Shown: positions 20,629 through 33,546, counted from the first letter of the stretch. The stretch: DNA of 64,000 nucleotides from Acidovorax sp. sic0104 (GCF_019219095.1 NZ_JAHUWH010000001.1:496001-560000), one strand, 5' to 3'. Notes: a model not told the origin generated them from the sequence alone. Numbers and translations are program-made.

Positions 20629-22368
20629 ATGGCCGCTGTTGATACTGCCCCCAAAGAAGCTTCTGCAGTTGCCCTCCCCGGCCTGGGACGGGCACTGATT
20701 TCTGCCGGCAAACTCACCCAAAAGCTTGCCGAGGATATTTACAAAAAATCACAAATCAGCAGGACCAGCTTTATTGCGGAGCTGACGGGATCTGGCGCAG
20801 TGTCGGCCAACGACCTCGCTCACACTGTGTCTGCCGTTTTCGGGGCGCCTCTGCTGGATCTGGAGGCTATCGACCCTCTGCGCCTCCCCAAGGAACTGCT
20901 CGATCCCAAGATTTGCATGGCCTACAGGGTCGTCGTTCTCAGCAAGCGCAATAACCGGCTGATCGTCGCCACCGCAGATCCGACCGACCAGGAAGCAGCA
21001 GAGAAAATCAAGTTCACCACTCAGATGGGGGTGGACTGGATTATTGCCGAATATGACAAGCTCAGCAGGCTCGTGGAAGCAGCCAGCAAATCGGCATCGC
21101 AGTCGCTGGATGCACTCAATTCCACCAGCAGCGATTTTGAATTCGACGATGTTGCCGTTGAGGAAGCGCCTGACAACAATGACGCGGGCAGTGGCGATGT
21201 AGAAGATGCGCCCATTGTCAAATTTCTGCACAAGATGCTGCTGGACGCGTTCAACATGCGCGCTTCCGATCTGCATTTCGAGCCGTACGAGCATCAGTAC
21301 CGCGTCCGGTTCCGCATCGACGGCGAGCTTCGAGAAATTGCTTCCCCCCCGATTGCGATCAAGGACAAACTGGCCTCCCGCATCAAGGTGATTTCCCGGC
21401 TCGATATTTCAGAGAAACGGGTTCCCCAGGACGGACGGATGAAACTCAAGGTGGGTCCGGACCGCGTCATCGATTTCCGGGTGAGCACGCTTCCTACGCT
21501 GTTCGGCGAGAAGATCGTGATCCGTATTCTGGACCCCAGCAGCGCAAAGCTGGGCATTGACGCGCTGGGTTACGAACCGGAGGAAAAGGAGCGGCTGCTC
21601 CAGGCCATCGGTCGACCGTACGGCATGATCCTGGTCACGGGTCCCACGGGCTCGGGCAAGACAGTGTCCCTGTATACCTGCCTGAATCTGCTCAACAAGC
21701 CAGGGGTCAATATTGCAACGGCGGAAGATCCGTCCGAAATCAATTTGCCGGGTGTCAATCAGGTCAACGTCAATGAGCGGGCCGGCTTGACGTTCGCCGT
21801 GGCGCTCAAATCGTTCCTGCGCCAGGACCCGGACATCATCATGGTGGGGGAAATCCGGGACCTCGAAACCGCCGATATTTCCATCAAGGCAGCGCAAACA
21901 GGTCACTTGGTCTTGTCCACGCTGCACACGAACGATGCGCCCACGACGCTGACCCGGATGCGCAATATGGGGATACTCCCGTTCAATATCGCGTCCAGCG
22001 TGATATTGATCACCGCGCAACGGCTTGCACGCAGACTGTGCCCCGTTTGCAAGGTTCCAGCCGACATACCGCACGAAGCCATGGTCGACGCTGGCTACCC
22101 GGAGGAAGATCTCGATGGCTCTTGGGTGACATACCGCGCTGTGGGTTGCTCAGCCTGCAACAACGGCTACAAGGGCCGGGTAGGCATCTATCAGGTGATG
22201 CCCATATCAGAAGATATTCAACGCATCATCCTGCGTGACGGCAGCGCATTGGAAATCGCGGAGCAGGCAAAAATCGAAGGGGTCAGGTCCCTGCGGGACT
22301 CTGGCCTCCACAAAGCAAAACTCGGCCTCACCTCATTGGAAGAGGTTCTTGCCGTCACCAATGAATAA
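20629..22368 (+). CDS. pilB: Type IV pilus assembly ATPase PilB
   Basis: Cytoplasmic hexameric ATPase that powers pilus extension. 579 residues: N-terminal MshEN-type domain (about 1-160), then the GspE core with Walker A GPTGSGKT (Gly338-Thr345), Asp box, Walker B region DIIMVGEIRD, His box AAQTGHLVLSTLHTND, and a zinc-binding tetracysteine (CPVC ... CSAC) near 480-520. The tetracysteine separates PilB from retraction ATPases PilT/PilU. First gene of pilB-pilC-pilD; pilC follows after 16 bp. Confidence 0.97.
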   Translation: MAAVDTAPKEASAVALPGLGRALISAGKLTQKLAEDIYKKSQISRTSFIAELTGSGAVSANDLAHTVSAVFGAPLLDLEAIDPLRLPKELLDPKICMAYRVVVLSKRNNRLIVATADPTDQEAAEKIKFTTQMGVDWIIAEYDKLSRLVEAASKSASQSLDALNSTSSDFEFDDVAVEEAPDNNDAGSGDVEDAPIVKFLHKMLLDAFNMRASDLHFEPYEHQYRVRFRIDGELREIASPPIAIKDKLASRIKVISRLDISEKRVPQDGRMKLKVGPDRVIDFRVSTLPTLFGEKIVIRILDPSSAKLGIDALGYEPEEKERLLQAIGRPYGMILVTGPTGSGKTVSLYTCLNLLNKPGVNIATAEDPSEINLPGVNQVNVNERAGLTFAVALKSFLRQDPDIIMVGEIRDLETADISIKAAQTGHLVLSTLHTNDAPTTLTRMRNMGILPFNIASSVILITAQRLARRLCPVCKVPADIPHEAMVDAGYPEEDLDGSWVTYRAVGCSACNNGYKGRVGIYQVMPISEDIQRIILRDGSALEIAEQAKIEGVRSLRDSGLHKAKLGLTSLEEVLAVTNE

Positions 22369-22384
22369 GAGTTAGAGGGTCCAT

Positions 22385-23608
22385 ATGGCAACCGCTGCAT
22401 CATCGTCTCGCGACGTTAAAGAGTTTGTTTACGAGTGGGAAGGCAAGGACCGCAACGGCAAGGTTGTACGTGGCGAAACACGTGCCGTGGGCGAGAACCA
22501 GGTGCAGGCCACCCTGCGCCGGCAAGGCGTCTTCCCGACCAAGATCAAGAAGCGCCGGATGCGCTCCGGCAAGAAGATCAAGCCGAAAGATATCGCCCTG
22601 TTCACGCGGCAACTGGCCACCATGATGAAAGCCGGTGTCCCGCTGCTGCAGTCCTTCGACATCGTGGGCCGTGGCAATACCAATGCGAGCGTCACCAAGC
22701 TCTTGAACGACATCAGGTCCGATGTGGAGACCGGCACGTCGCTCAATGCGGCATTCCGCAAGCACCCGATGTACTTCGACAGCCTCTACTGCAACCTGGT
22801 GGAGGCCGGCGAGGCAGCGGGTATTTTGGAAGCACTGCTGGACCGTCTGGCCACCTACATGGAAAAGACGGAGGCCATCAAGTCGAAAATCAAATCGGCA
22901 TTGATGTATCCGATTTCCGTGGTGATTGTGGCGTTTGTCGTGACCACTGTGATCATGATTTTCGTGATTCCGGCATTCAAGGAAGTTTTCACGTCATTCG
23001 GCGCTGACCTCCCCGCTCCGACACTGTTCGTGATGGGGGTGAGCGATTATTTCGTCAAATGGTGGTGGCTGATTTTCGGTCTCATCGGCGGCGGCTTCTT
23101 TTTCTTCATGCAAGCCTGGCGCAGAAATGAAAAGGTCCAGATGTTCATGGACCGGCTGCTGCTGAAAGTGCCGGTTTTTGGCGGCTTGATCGAGAAATCC
23201 TGCGTCGCCCGCTGGACGCGCACTTTGTCCACCATGTTCGCGGCCGGCGTGCCCCTGGTGGAAGCGCTTGATTCCGTGGGCGGTGCCTCGGGCAATTCCG
23301 TGTACCTGATGGCCACGGAAAAGATCCAGCAAGAGGTTTCCACCGGCACCAGCCTGACGGCTGCGATGGGAAATGCCAACATCTTTCCCTCCATGGTCAT
23401 CCAGATGTGCGCCATCGGTGAAGAGTCCGGCTCCATCGACCACATGCTTGGCAAGGCGGCCGACTTCTATGAAGCCGAAGTCGATGAAATGGTGGCGGGC
23501 CTGTCGAGCCTGATGGAGCCAATCATCATCGTGTTCCTGGGCACCTTGATCGGTGGCATCGTCGTTTCGATGTACCTGCCTATCTTCAAGCTTGGTCAAG
23601 TCGTGTAA
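22385..23608 (+). CDS. pilC: Type IV pilus inner-membrane platform protein PilC
   Basis: 407-residue inner-membrane platform on which PilB acts. Two GspF-type domains are seen, about residues 70-195 (FTRQLATMMKAGVPLLQSFDI, NLVEAGEAAG) and 275-395 (WTRTLSTMFAAGVPLVEALD, MCAIGEESGSID). Three transmembrane segments lie near 175-195, 222-245 and 380-400 (IIIVFLGTLIGGIVVSMYLP). Its stop overlaps the pilD start by one base (TAATG), so translation is probably coupled. Confidence 0.97.
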   Translation: MATAASSSRDVKEFVYEWEGKDRNGKVVRGETRAVGENQVQATLRRQGVFPTKIKKRRMRSGKKIKPKDIALFTRQLATMMKAGVPLLQSFDIVGRGNTNASVTKLLNDIRSDVETGTSLNAAFRKHPMYFDSLYCNLVEAGEAAGILEALLDRLATYMEKTEAIKSKIKSALMYPISVVIVAFVVTTVIMIFVIPAFKEVFTSFGADLPAPTLFVMGVSDYFVKWWWLIFGLIGGGFFFFMQAWRRNEKVQMFMDRLLLKVPVFGGLIEKSCVARWTRTLSTMFAAGVPLVEALDSVGGASGNSVYLMATEKIQQEVSTGTSLTAAMGNANIFPSMVIQMCAIGEESGSIDHMLGKAADFYEAEVDEMVAGLSSLMEPIIIVFLGTLIGGIVVSMYLPIFKLGQVV

Positions 23609-24489
23609 TGGAGATGGAGACTTGGTTGAATGCTGGCTTCGGCGGGTTGTTCGGGCTGTTGATCGGGAGCTTTCTCAACGTTGTCATCTATCGGCTGCCG
23701 AAGATGATGGAGCGCCAATGGGCCGCTGAACTTGCGGCCATGTCTGCGGACGCCAGTGACTCGGTGCAGGGCAGCGAAGGCGTGGTGCAGCCGCCCCCCT
23801 TCAACCTCATGACACCGAGGTCGCGCTGCCCCTCGTGCGGCCATGAGGTGCAGTGGTTCGAGAATATTCCGGTGCTGAGCTACCTCTTTTTGCGCGGCCG
23901 CTGCTCGGCGTGCAAGGTGCGGATCTCCGCCAGATACCCGCTGGTCGAACTGGCCACCGGTGCGCTGTTCTTCTTTTGCATCCAGCGCTGGGGGGTGACG
24001 CCCACCGGCATCGCCTGGTGTGGCTTCTCGGCCGCGCTGGTGGCTCTTGCCTTCATCGACTGGGACACGACCCTGCTGCCGGACGACATTACCCTGCCCC
24101 TGCTCTGGGCCGGGTTGCTGGCGTCGTCCCTCCAATGGACCGATGTCCCGCTGCAGGCTTCCGTGGCGGGCGCGGCTGCGGGCTACCTGTCCCTCTGGAT
24201 CGTCTACTGGGGCTTCAAGCTGGCGACGGGCAAGGAGGGCATGGGCTACGGCGACTTCAAGCTGTTTGCCGCCCTGGGCGCATGGTTCGGCTGGCAGGCG
24301 CTGGTACCGATCATCCTGATGTCTTCCGTCATTGGCGCCATCGTCGGAATCTGCATGAAGATCTTCAGCAGCCTGCGAGAAGGCGGCTACGTGCCCTTCG
24401 GGCCGTTTCTGGTGGGCGCGGGCTTCACGGCCATGGTCTTCGGTCCCAGCACCATCCTGAACTCCGTTCTGCGGCTGTTCGGGCTCTAG
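23608..24489 (+). CDS. pilD: Type IV prepilin peptidase / N-methyltransferase
   Basis: Inner-membrane aspartic protease of 293 residues that cuts and N-methylates type IV prepilins and pseudopilins. The zinc-binding tetracysteine of the long form is present (Cys74, Cys77, Cys99, Cys102). Catalytic aspartates are in FID151WD and GYGD216FK. The N-terminus GLFGLLIGSFLNVVIYRLP is the usual first membrane segment. Follows pilC with a one-base overlap; coaE comes 13 bp later. Confidence 0.96.
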   Translation: MEMETWLNAGFGGLFGLLIGSFLNVVIYRLPKMMERQWAAELAAMSADASDSVQGSEGVVQPPPFNLMTPRSRCPSCGHEVQWFENIPVLSYLFLRGRCSACKVRISARYPLVELATGALFFFCIQRWGVTPTGIAWCGFSAALVALAFIDWDTTLLPDDITLPLLWAGLLASSLQWTDVPLQASVAGAAAGYLSLWIVYWGFKLATGKEGMGYGDFKLFAALGAWFGWQALVPIILMSSVIGAIVGICMKIFSSLREGGYVPFGPFLVGAGFTAMVFGPSTILNSVLRLFGL

Positions 24490-24502
24490 CCTCCGGCAAA
24501 GC

Positions 24503-25129
24503 ATGCCCCGCAGCAACCGCCGCCCCCTGCGCATCGGCCTGACAGGCGGGATCGGCAGCGGCAAGAGTACGGTGGGCCGGATGTGGGTGGCCGAAGGCGC
24601 GGCCCTCATAGACGCAGACGGAATCGCGCGTGATGTGACGGGCCCCCAAGGTGCGGCCATGCCGGCGATAGAAGCAGCTTTTGGGCGCGACTTCGTGGAC
24701 GTGGCCACGGGGGCCCTGGACCGAGCGCGCATGCGCGCGCTGGCGTTCAGCAGCCCCGATGCACGCGCCCAGTTGGAAGCCATCGTCCATCCGCTGGTCA
24801 CACTGCAGAGCAATCTTCAGGCGCAGAGGGCGAGTGACGAGGGATGCGCACTGGTGGTGTTCGATATCCCTCTGCTTGCAGAATCTGGTCGATGGGCGGG
24901 ACGCCTGGATGCAGTGGTGGTGGTGGACTGCTCTGCCCAGACGCAGATCACCCGCGTGATGCAGCGCAGCGGCCTGGCCCGCGAAACGGTAGAGGGCATC
25001 ATCGCGTCGCAGGCCAGCCGGTCTGCACGCCGGGCAGTGGCCGATGCGGTGATCTCCAACGACGGGGACTGCACGCTCGCGCAGTTGCAGGTTCAGGCCC
25101 GGCAGACCGCAGCATTGTTCGGGCTATGA
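24503..25129 (+). CDS. coaE: Dephospho-CoA kinase
   Basis: Last step of coenzyme A synthesis, phosphorylation of the 3'-hydroxyl of dephospho-CoA. 208 residues with the P-loop GGIGSGKST (residues 15-23), DADGIARDVT, the LxAIVHPLV helix and FDIPLLAESG. The order pilD-coaE-zapD-yacG is shared with many gamma- and betaproteobacteria. Confidence 0.96.
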   Translation: MPRSNRRPLRIGLTGGIGSGKSTVGRMWVAEGAALIDADGIARDVTGPQGAAMPAIEAAFGRDFVDVATGALDRARMRALAFSSPDARAQLEAIVHPLVTLQSNLQAQRASDEGCALVVFDIPLLAESGRWAGRLDAVVVVDCSAQTQITRVMQRSGLARETVEGIIASQASRSARRAVADAVISNDGDCTLAQLQVQARQTAALFGL

Positions 25130-25214
25130 TGCGTGGGAAGCCGTTTGTGCTTTCACCCCCTGCCGTGCGCCACCGGCGTCAGAATATTCCCTGAGCCTCC
25201 AGGAACCCGCCAGC

Positions 25215-25970
25215 GTGATCCTTTACGAATATCCCTTCAACGAGCGACTGCGTACCTACCTGCGGCTTGAGCAGCTCTTTCGGCGTCTGGGGGAGCTCAT
25301 CCCTCGCTCCCACGCCCTGGACCACCACTTCGCCCTGGTCACGATCTTCGAGATCATGGATGTCGCTGCGCGTGCAGACCTGAAGGCGGACGTCCTCAAG
25401 GACATCGAAAAGCACAAGCACCAGCTCGACAGCTACCGCGGCAATCCCTCGATTTCCGAGGCCGCGCTCGATGCGGTGATTGCCCAGTTGGACCGATGCT
25501 TCAACGCACTCAATACCCAGTCCGGCAAATCCGGTCACGTGCTCACCGAGAACGACTGGCTGATGAGCATCCGCAGCCGGGTGGGCATCCCCGGGGGCAC
25601 CTGCGGCTTTGACCTGCCGGCCTACTACGCCTGGCAGCATCACGCGCCGGGCGTGCGCCAGGAGGCGCTCGAGCAGTGGGCGTCCACGCTGGCACCGCTG
25701 GCGGAGTCGATCTATGTCCTGCTCAAGCTGCTGCGCGACTCCGGGGTGCCGCAGAAGGTAGCAGCCGAGCGCGGCCAGTTCCAGCAGAACCTGCCGCAGG
25801 GCCGCACCTTCCAGTTGCTTCGGCTTCGCATCGACCCCAGTCTGAACCTGATCCCCGAGATCAGCGGCAACCGCCTGATCGTGTCGGTACGGCTGATGCG
25901 CCTGGAGGACGACGCCCGGCTGCACGCCAGCACGGAAGACGCGGCCTTTGAGCTGACCTTGTGCGCCTGA
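25215..25970 (+). CDS. zapD: Cell division protein ZapD
   Basis: Cytoplasmic protein that binds and bundles FtsZ at the division ring. The start is the GTG at 25215, with AGGAA about a dozen bases ahead. The 251-residue protein begins [18 protein letters not shown], the conserved ZapD opening, and keeps [19 protein letters not shown] and [16 protein letters not shown]. It sits between coaE and yacG, its standard place. Confidence 0.96.
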   Translation: MILYEYPFNERLRTYLRLEQLFRRLGELIPRSHALDHHFALVTIFEIMDVAARADLKADVLKDIEKHKHQLDSYRGNPSISEAALDAVIAQLDRCFNALNTQSGKSGHVLTENDWLMSIRSRVGIPGGTCGFDLPAYYAWQHHAPGVRQEALEQWASTLAPLAESIYVLLKLLRDSGVPQKVAAERGQFQQNLPQGRTFQLLRLRIDPSLNLIPEISGNRLIVSVRLMRLEDDARLHASTEDAAFELTLCA

Positions 25971-25989
25971 CGGACCATGGGATCCAAGG

Positions 25990-26238
25990 ATGAAAGAGAA
26001 GAAGATGGCATCCGCCCCACGCGCCGGGACACCCGGCAACCCTGAGAAACAGCGGATTGTGGCGTGCCCCAGTTGCGGCGGGGACAGCATCTACAGCCCT
26101 GCCAACGCCTACCGCCCCTTCTGCAGCGAACGCTGCAAACAGGTGGACCTGGGCGCGTGGGCCAGCGAAGACTTCCGCATGCCGGCAGACGCGCCACCGC
26201 AGGACGCACAGTACGGCGACCCGCGCACGGAGCACTGA
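25990..26238 (+). CDS. yacG: DNA gyrase inhibitor YacG
   Basis: Small zinc protein (82 residues) that binds GyrB and inhibits gyrase in E. coli. The zinc site is Cys26-x2-Cys29 and Cys45-x3-Cys49, in [13 protein letters not shown] and [17 protein letters not shown]. The N-terminal 20 residues are longer than in E. coli; an ATG at 26005 is a possible start with better spacing to a purine-rich stretch. Last gene of the pilB-to-yacG run. Confidence 0.93.
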   Translation: MKEKKMASAPRAGTPGNPEKQRIVACPSCGGDSIYSPANAYRPFCSERCKQVDLGAWASEDFRMPADAPPQDAQYGDPRTEH

Positions 26239-26296
26239 CCGCAGATCAACGCAGCGCCACGGATGTTTCAGGAAAATTGCCTGAAACGCCCTAGGA

Positions 26297-26327
26297 ACAA
26301 GCGCCAATAGCTATAAATTCAATAGCA
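26297..26327. repeat. Type A dispersed repeat, copy 5
   Basis: ACAAGCGCC then the hairpin AGCTATAAATTCAATAGC, filling the junction of the convergent yacG and Nudix genes. Confidence 0.7.
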
Positions 26328-26762
26328 CTACGCCGCTTCGCCCGGTGGCGTGAACCGAAGGCCGCGCTCCTGGGCCAACCACTCCAGCACCGGATAGGCC
26401 CCTGGCAGAACGGGGGACACGGTCAGCGGCATCTGCTGCCAAGCCATGGACTGGCCCTCGCGCATTTCGAAGTCACCGTTCCACTCCCGGACCTTGCACC
26501 AGTGCAGGCGGACCAGCGCATGGGGATAGTCGTGCTCGGTGACCTTCCAGACATCGGCGGGGCCGATGGTGACCCCCAGCTCCTCGATGAGTTCGCGGCG
26601 CAGCGCCTGCTCCACCGTCTCGCCCGCTTCGAGCTTGCCGCCCGGGAACTCCCAGTACCCCGCGTAAGGCTTGCCCGGCGGTCGCGTGGACAACAGCATG
26701 GCGCCGTCGCTGCGCAGCAGGATGCCGACGGCAACCTCGGTGTGTGTGCGTGCTTCAGCCAC
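26328..26762 (-). CDS. mutT: Nudix hydrolase, MutT-like (8-oxo-dGTP diphosphatase)
   Basis: Sanitises oxidised nucleotides. The start taken is a GTG at 26762 (144 residues), which overlaps the stop of the DUF815 gene by eight bases. The Nudix box is [20 protein letters not shown] followed by ELGV, with EFPGG ahead and [15 protein letters not shown], the MutT substrate-binding signature. In E. coli mutT sits between secA and the yacG-zapD-coaE genes, and the same neighbourhood is kept here. Confidence 0.92.
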   Translation of the reverse strand: MAEARTHTEVAVGILLRSDGAMLLSTRPPGKPYAGYWEFPGGKLEAGETVEQALRRELIEELGVTIGPADVWKVTEHDYPHALVRLHWCKVREWNGDFEMREGQSMAWQQMPLTVSPVLPGAYPVLEWLAQERGLRFTPPGEAA

Positions 26763-27627
26763 CGTGCTGCCCCGCGTAGTCGCGCGCGAACTGGTACGCG
26801 ACCCGCCCGCTGCGCGAGCCGCGCTCCAGGGCCCAAACGAGCGCCTGGGGCCGCGCTGCCGCGATCGCATCCGCCGATACGCCCATCGACGAGAGCCACT
26901 GCGCGACGATGGTGAGGTATTCCTCCTGGCTGAAGGGGTAGAAGCTCACCCACAGGCCAAAGCGCTCCGACAGGGAGATCTTTTCCTCTACCACTTCGCC
27001 CGGGTGCACCTCGCCGTCTTCGGTGTGGGTGTATGTCAGGTTCTCCTTCATGTACTCGGGCAGCAGGTGCCGGCGGTTGCTGGTGGCGTAGATCAGCACG
27101 TTGGGCGTGGATGCAGCCACCGATCCATCGAGAATCGACTTGAGCGCCTTGTAGCCCGGCTCGCCGTCCTCGAAGCTCAGGTCGTCGCAGAAGACGATGA
27201 ACTTCTCGGGCCGGCCCGCGACCACATCGACGATGTCGGGCAGGTCCACGAGGTCGGCCTTGTCCACCTCGATCAAGCGCAGGCCCTCGGGCGCGTAGGT
27301 GTTGAGGCAGGCCTTGATGAGCGATGACTTGCCGGTGCCACGTGCGCCTGTCAGCAGCACATTGTTGGCGGGGCGGCCCTGCACGAACTGCTGGGTGTTG
27401 CGCTCGATCTTTTCCTTCTGCGCATCGATCTCCTTCAAGTCCGACAGCTGCATGGCGGCCACATGGCGCACGGGCTCCAGCGTGCCGTGGCCGCTGCTGC
27501 GCTTGCGGTAGCGCCAGGCAATGGCCACCGACCAGTCGGGCGCGCCCAGTGGCTGGGGCAGCACGGATTCGATGCGGGCGATGAGCTGCTCGGCACGCTC
27601 GATCAGATGATCAAATTTTTCGTTCAT
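26755..27627 (-). CDS. DUF815 P-loop ATPase
   Basis: Cytosolic AAA-type protein of 290 residues from the ATG at 27627 (another ATG lies five codons upstream). Walker A is [13 protein letters not shown] near residue 97; Walker B is [12 protein letters not shown]; a sensor [14 protein letters not shown] follows. DUF815 proteins are widespread and poorly understood. Here it is translationally coupled to the Nudix gene. It follows argJ by about 160 bp on the same strand. Confidence 0.88.
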   Translation of the reverse strand: MNEKFDHLIERAEQLIARIESVLPQPLGAPDWSVAIAWRYRKRSSGHGTLEPVRHVAAMQLSDLKEIDAQKEKIERNTQQFVQGRPANNVLLTGARGTGKSSLIKACLNTYAPEGLRLIEVDKADLVDLPDIVDVVAGRPEKFIVFCDDLSFEDGEPGYKALKSILDGSVAASTPNVLIYATSNRRHLLPEYMKENLTYTHTEDGEVHPGEVVEEKISLSERFGLWVSFYPFSQEEYLTIVAQWLSSMGVSADAIAAARPQALVWALERGSRSGRVAYQFARDYAGQHGG

Positions 27628-27639
27628 TTTGGCATCTAG

Positions 27640-27680
27640 CACTTGACCAGCAAGCGCAGGCAGCTATCAATACATGAGCA
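27640..27680. repeat. Type A dispersed repeat, copy 6 (degenerate)
   Basis: CTTGACCAGCAAGCGCAGG, then AGCTATCAATACATGAGC. Just upstream of the DUF815 gene. Confidence 0.6.
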
Positions 27681-27788
27681 CCATGAAACCGCCACGATCA
27701 AGGGCATGGGCCCAGGGGGCGGGACAAGGGGCAGGGCACAACGCCCCGCCCTCACCGCAGTACGGCGAAGCGCGGCACGCGGCCCCGA

Positions 27789-29027
27789 TCAGGACCGGTA
27801 GTCGGCGTTGATCGTCACGTAGTCGTGGCTGAAATCACAGGTCCACACCGTGTCAGCGGCATTGCCACGGCCCAGAAGCACGCGCACCGTGATCTCGCTT
27901 TGCTTCATCACGCGCTGGCCGTCTTCCTCGCGATAGGCCGGGTTGCGCCCCCCCTGGATGGCCACATGCACGTCGTCCAGGTACAGGTCGATACCGGTCT
28001 GGTCGAGGTCTTCGATGCCCGCATAGCCCACGGCCGCCAGGATACGGCCCAGGTTCGGGTCGCTGGCGTAGAACGCCGTCTTGACCAGCGGCGAGTGGGC
28101 GATGGCATACGCCACCTTGCGGCACTCGTCGCCCGTCTTGCCGCCTTCCACACGCACTGTGATGAACTTGGTGGCGCCTTCGCCGTCGCGCACGATGGCC
28201 TGGGCGAGCTTCTGCGATACCGCCAGCATGGCCGCCTTGAGGGCCTGGCCCTCTGCGCTGTCCAGCGAGGCGATGGGCGCATGCGCCGCCTTGTTGGTCG
28301 CCACCACCACGAACGAATCGTTGGTCGAGGTGTCGCCGTCGATGGTCACGCGGTTGAAGGACCCATCGGCCAGCTCGCGCGCCAGCTGCTGCATCAAGCC
28401 GGGAGCCACGCAGGCGTCCGTGGCCATGAAGCCGAGCATGGTCGCCATGTTGGGGCGGATCATGCCGGCGCCCTTGCTGATGCCGGTGATGGACACGGTG
28501 ACACCACCGATCTGCACCTGCGCAGAGAACGCCTTGGGCAGCGTGTCGGTGGTCATGATGCCTTCCGCCGCGCGTGCCCAGTGGCCCGGCTGTGCGTCGG
28601 CAATCGCGGCTGGCAGGCCCGCTTCGATGCGGTCATTGGGCAGCGGCTCCATGATCACACCGGTCGAAAACGGCAGGATCTGCTCGGGCGCTACGCCCAA
28701 CTGGCGCGCCAGTGCGATGCAGGTGGAGCGCGCGCGCGCCAGGCCATCCGCGCCCGTTCCGGCGTTGGCATTGCCGGTGTTGATCACCATGGCGCGGATC
28801 GGCTGGCCGCCCTCTTGTTGGGCCAAATGGTCGCGGCTGATCTGCACAGGCGCCGCGCAGAAGCGGTTCTGCGTGAACACGCCCGACACGCTGGCGCCCT
28901 CGTCCAGCAGGAACACCGTAAGGTCCTTGCGGTTGGCCTTGCGGACACCGGCTTCGGCGACGCCGATACGCACGCCGGCAATCGGAAGCAGGTCGGCGGC
29001 AACAGGGGCAGCGAGATTCACAGGCAT
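27789..29027 (-). CDS. argJ: Bifunctional ornithine acetyltransferase / N-acetylglutamate synthase
   Basis: Arginine synthesis: recycles the acetyl group from N-acetylornithine to glutamate. 412 residues. The self-cleavage site NMATMLGF is present, with the nucleophile Thr196 that becomes the N-terminus of the beta chain. [12 protein letters not shown] and [10 protein letters not shown] are family motifs; the C-terminus ends DYRS-like NADYRS. It lies downstream of secA, past a hairpin. Confidence 0.97.
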   Translation of the reverse strand: MPVNLAAPVAADLLPIAGVRIGVAEAGVRKANRKDLTVFLLDEGASVSGVFTQNRFCAAPVQISRDHLAQQEGGQPIRAMVINTGNANAGTGADGLARARSTCIALARQLGVAPEQILPFSTGVIMEPLPNDRIEAGLPAAIADAQPGHWARAAEGIMTTDTLPKAFSAQVQIGGVTVSITGISKGAGMIRPNMATMLGFMATDACVAPGLMQQLARELADGSFNRVTIDGDTSTNDSFVVVATNKAAHAPIASLDSAEGQALKAAMLAVSQKLAQAIVRDGEGATKFITVRVEGGKTGDECRKVAYAIAHSPLVKTAFYASDPNLGRILAAVGYAGIEDLDQTGIDLYLDDVHVAIQGGRNPAYREEDGQRVMKQSEITVRVLLGRGNAADTVWTCDFSHDYVTINADYRS

Positions 29028-29142
29028 GGGTTCTGGGCCTTTCTATCGGGAAAAGGGAGGCGGATGCCACACGGTCCGGGCGGCCCGGGCATCCGCACGA
29101 TGCGGATTGCGGCCGATTATCCGGAAAACCGTGGCGCGCCAA

Positions 29143-29168
29143 TGAAAACACGGGCCGAAGCCCGTGTT
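29143..29168 (-). terminator. Hairpin terminator after secA
   Basis: Nine-base arms AACACGGGC and GCCCGTGTT with a CGAA loop; on the minus strand it is followed by TTTTCATT. Confidence 0.75.
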
Positions 29169-29187
29169 GCATGCATGCATCAGGAGA

Positions 29188-31962
<2,775 letters not shown>

Positions 31963-32099
31963 GCGAGCAGGACCGCCGGGCCGCTGCAGATCAGCGCGCC
32001 AAGCGACCGAAATCCCTAAGATGAATTGAGTTCAGGTGGGTTCATCGCCACGGATTGCAAGCAATGCAACCCTGGGCCGTGAACACCGGACCGGCGATT

Positions 32100-33095
32100 T
32101 TACCTGCCCGCCGTGGGCGAAGCTGGCTGGCCCGGCGAAGCGCGCGGCTGGATCGACGCGAGCTGCGGGCCAGGCGCGTTGGAGGGGGTCGTACCCCCGG
32201 CGCTCAGAAACTTCTGCGGGTCCTGAAAAACCCCTTGCACCAGCACCTCGAAATGGAGATGGGGGCCGGTGGAGCGGCCCGTGGTGCCGACCTCGGCAAT
32301 CTTCTGTCCGCGCTTGACGATGTCCCCCTGCTTGACCAGGGTGCGCGACGCATGGGCGTAGCGCGTGACCAGCTGGTTGCCATGGTCCACCTCGATCATG
32401 TTGCCGTAGGCCGGGTGAAACTCCTGCGTTACCACCACGCCACCGGCCGCCGCCAGGATGGGCGTGCCGGTATCGGCCTGGAAGTCGAGGCCGGTGTGCA
32501 ACGCGGATTGGCCGGTAATGGGGTCCACCCGCCAGCCGAACGCCGAGCCAGGCACACGCCCGGTGACCGGGGCATGGGTGGGGATCATCTTCTTACGGAT
32601 GTGTTGGTCGAACAGCCGCGATTCGAGCACCGTCATGAGATCCACGCGCTGGTTCGTCAGGCGCTCCAGTTCGTCGAGCGTGGATTGCAGTTCTTCCATC
32701 GACAGGTCACGGGCACTGACCAGCACCCCGCCGCGCGCATCGGTCTTCTGGATGTCCGAAGGGGCCATGCCCGCCAGGCCCAACACGCGGTCGCCGAGCG
32801 ACTCCAGCTGCACCATGCGGGCCTGCATTTCGCCCACACGCCGGGCCATGGCATCCAGGTTGGCGCGCATGAAACGGTCACGCTCGGCGAATTCATCCTT
32901 GACCACGAGGCGCACCAGCGAGCCCACGATGGGCCAGCCCTCCCGCGCGCCCTTGAGGAACACCCAGTGATAGAGCGTGGCCGCCACGAGCATGAGGCAC
33001 AACGACACACCCAGCCCCGCCAGGACCAGCCGTGTGCCAGACAGGTGAATGGCCCGGCTGCGTGCCAACCTGGCGTCCGTGATAATCAGATGCAC
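32100..33095 (-). CDS. M23 (LytM-type) metallopeptidase, membrane-anchored
   Basis: Murein endopeptidase-like protein of 331 residues. The start is taken as the GTG at 33095, with GGAGAA just ahead. A membrane anchor lies near residues 20-45 (LVLAGLGVSLCLMLVAATLYH), then a coiled-coil-prone region (about 55-150). The C-terminal peptidase domain has the zinc ligands His and Asp in HTGLDFQ and His in HLHFEV. Such proteins often act in division or as regulators. It lies between secA and divergent dciA, with only 31 bp between the two start codons. Confidence 0.9.
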   Translation of the reverse strand: MHLIITDARLARSRAIHLSGTRLVLAGLGVSLCLMLVAATLYHWVFLKGAREGWPIVGSLVRLVVKDEFAERDRFMRANLDAMARRVGEMQARMVQLESLGDRVLGLAGMAPSDIQKTDARGGVLVSARDLSMEELQSTLDELERLTNQRVDLMTVLESRLFDQHIRKKMIPTHAPVTGRVPGSAFGWRVDPITGQSALHTGLDFQADTGTPILAAAGGVVVTQEFHPAYGNMIEVDHGNQLVTRYAHASRTLVKQGDIVKRGQKIAEVGTTGRSTGPHLHFEVLVQGVFQDPQKFLSAGGTTPSNAPGPQLASIQPRASPGQPASPTAGR

Positions 33096-33126
33096 TACAA
33101 ATTCTCCACGCCCGAAGACGCACGCC

Positions 33127-33426
33127 ATGAACCGCCGCCACTACGCAGTCACCCTGCAGAAAGCCAGCGCGGAATCACCCACGCTGGCCCGGCTGACCGC
33201 GCTGACACGCGACTCCAGTGATCGGCTCAAAGCCGTTGAAATGCTGATACCCGCCACCTTGCGCCCAGCGATCCAGGCCGGTCCCATCGACGGGGATTCC
33301 TGGTGCCTGCTGGTCAAAAGCAATGCCGCAGCGGCAAAGGTCCGCCAGCTGCTGCCTGCCTTGGGGGCGCATTTGCGCAGCCGGGGGTGGGAGGTTAACG
33401 TGATTCGCCTGAAAGTTCAAACCTGA
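33127..33426 (+). CDS. DciA-family (DUF721) protein
   Basis: 99-residue protein. LTALTRDSSDRLKAVEMLIP, then the KH-like core SWCLLVKSNAAAAKVRQLLP and WEVNVIRLKV match the DUF721/DciA family. DciA is the ancestral loader or operator of the DnaB helicase in bacteria lacking DnaC. Its place next to secA and the M23 gene agrees with the betaproteobacterial pattern. Short form without the long C-terminal tail. I leave the symbol blank because function in this lineage is inferred. Confidence 0.75.
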   Translation: MNRRHYAVTLQKASAESPTLARLTALTRDSSDRLKAVEMLIPATLRPAIQAGPIDGDSWCLLVKSNAAAAKVRQLLPALGAHLRSRGWEVNVIRLKVQT

Positions 33427-33470
33427 CAGACAGGGTTGATTCAGGGAAAAGAGAGACAGGTCAAGAAAAA

Positions 33471-33546
33471 TGGTGCCGGTTGTCGGAATCGAACTGACGA
33501 CCTACCGCTTACAAGGCGGGTGCTCTACCAACTGAGCTAAACCGGC
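33471..33546 (-). tRNA. tRNA-Thr (anticodon TGT)
   Basis: 76 nucleotides with CCA encoded. Acceptor arms GCCGGTT and AACCGGC pair. The anticodon loop CTTGTAA gives TGT, flanked by CCGC/GCGG. The T arm has the A-C mismatch at 52-62 that E. coli tRNA-Thr(UGU) also shows. Confidence 0.95.

Noticed and set aside
33471-33546. Mismatches in the tRNA-Thr T arm and anticodon stem, suggesting a pseudogene
   Set aside because: E. coli tRNA-Thr(UGU) has the same A-C mismatch in the T arm, and all other features including CCA are intact.
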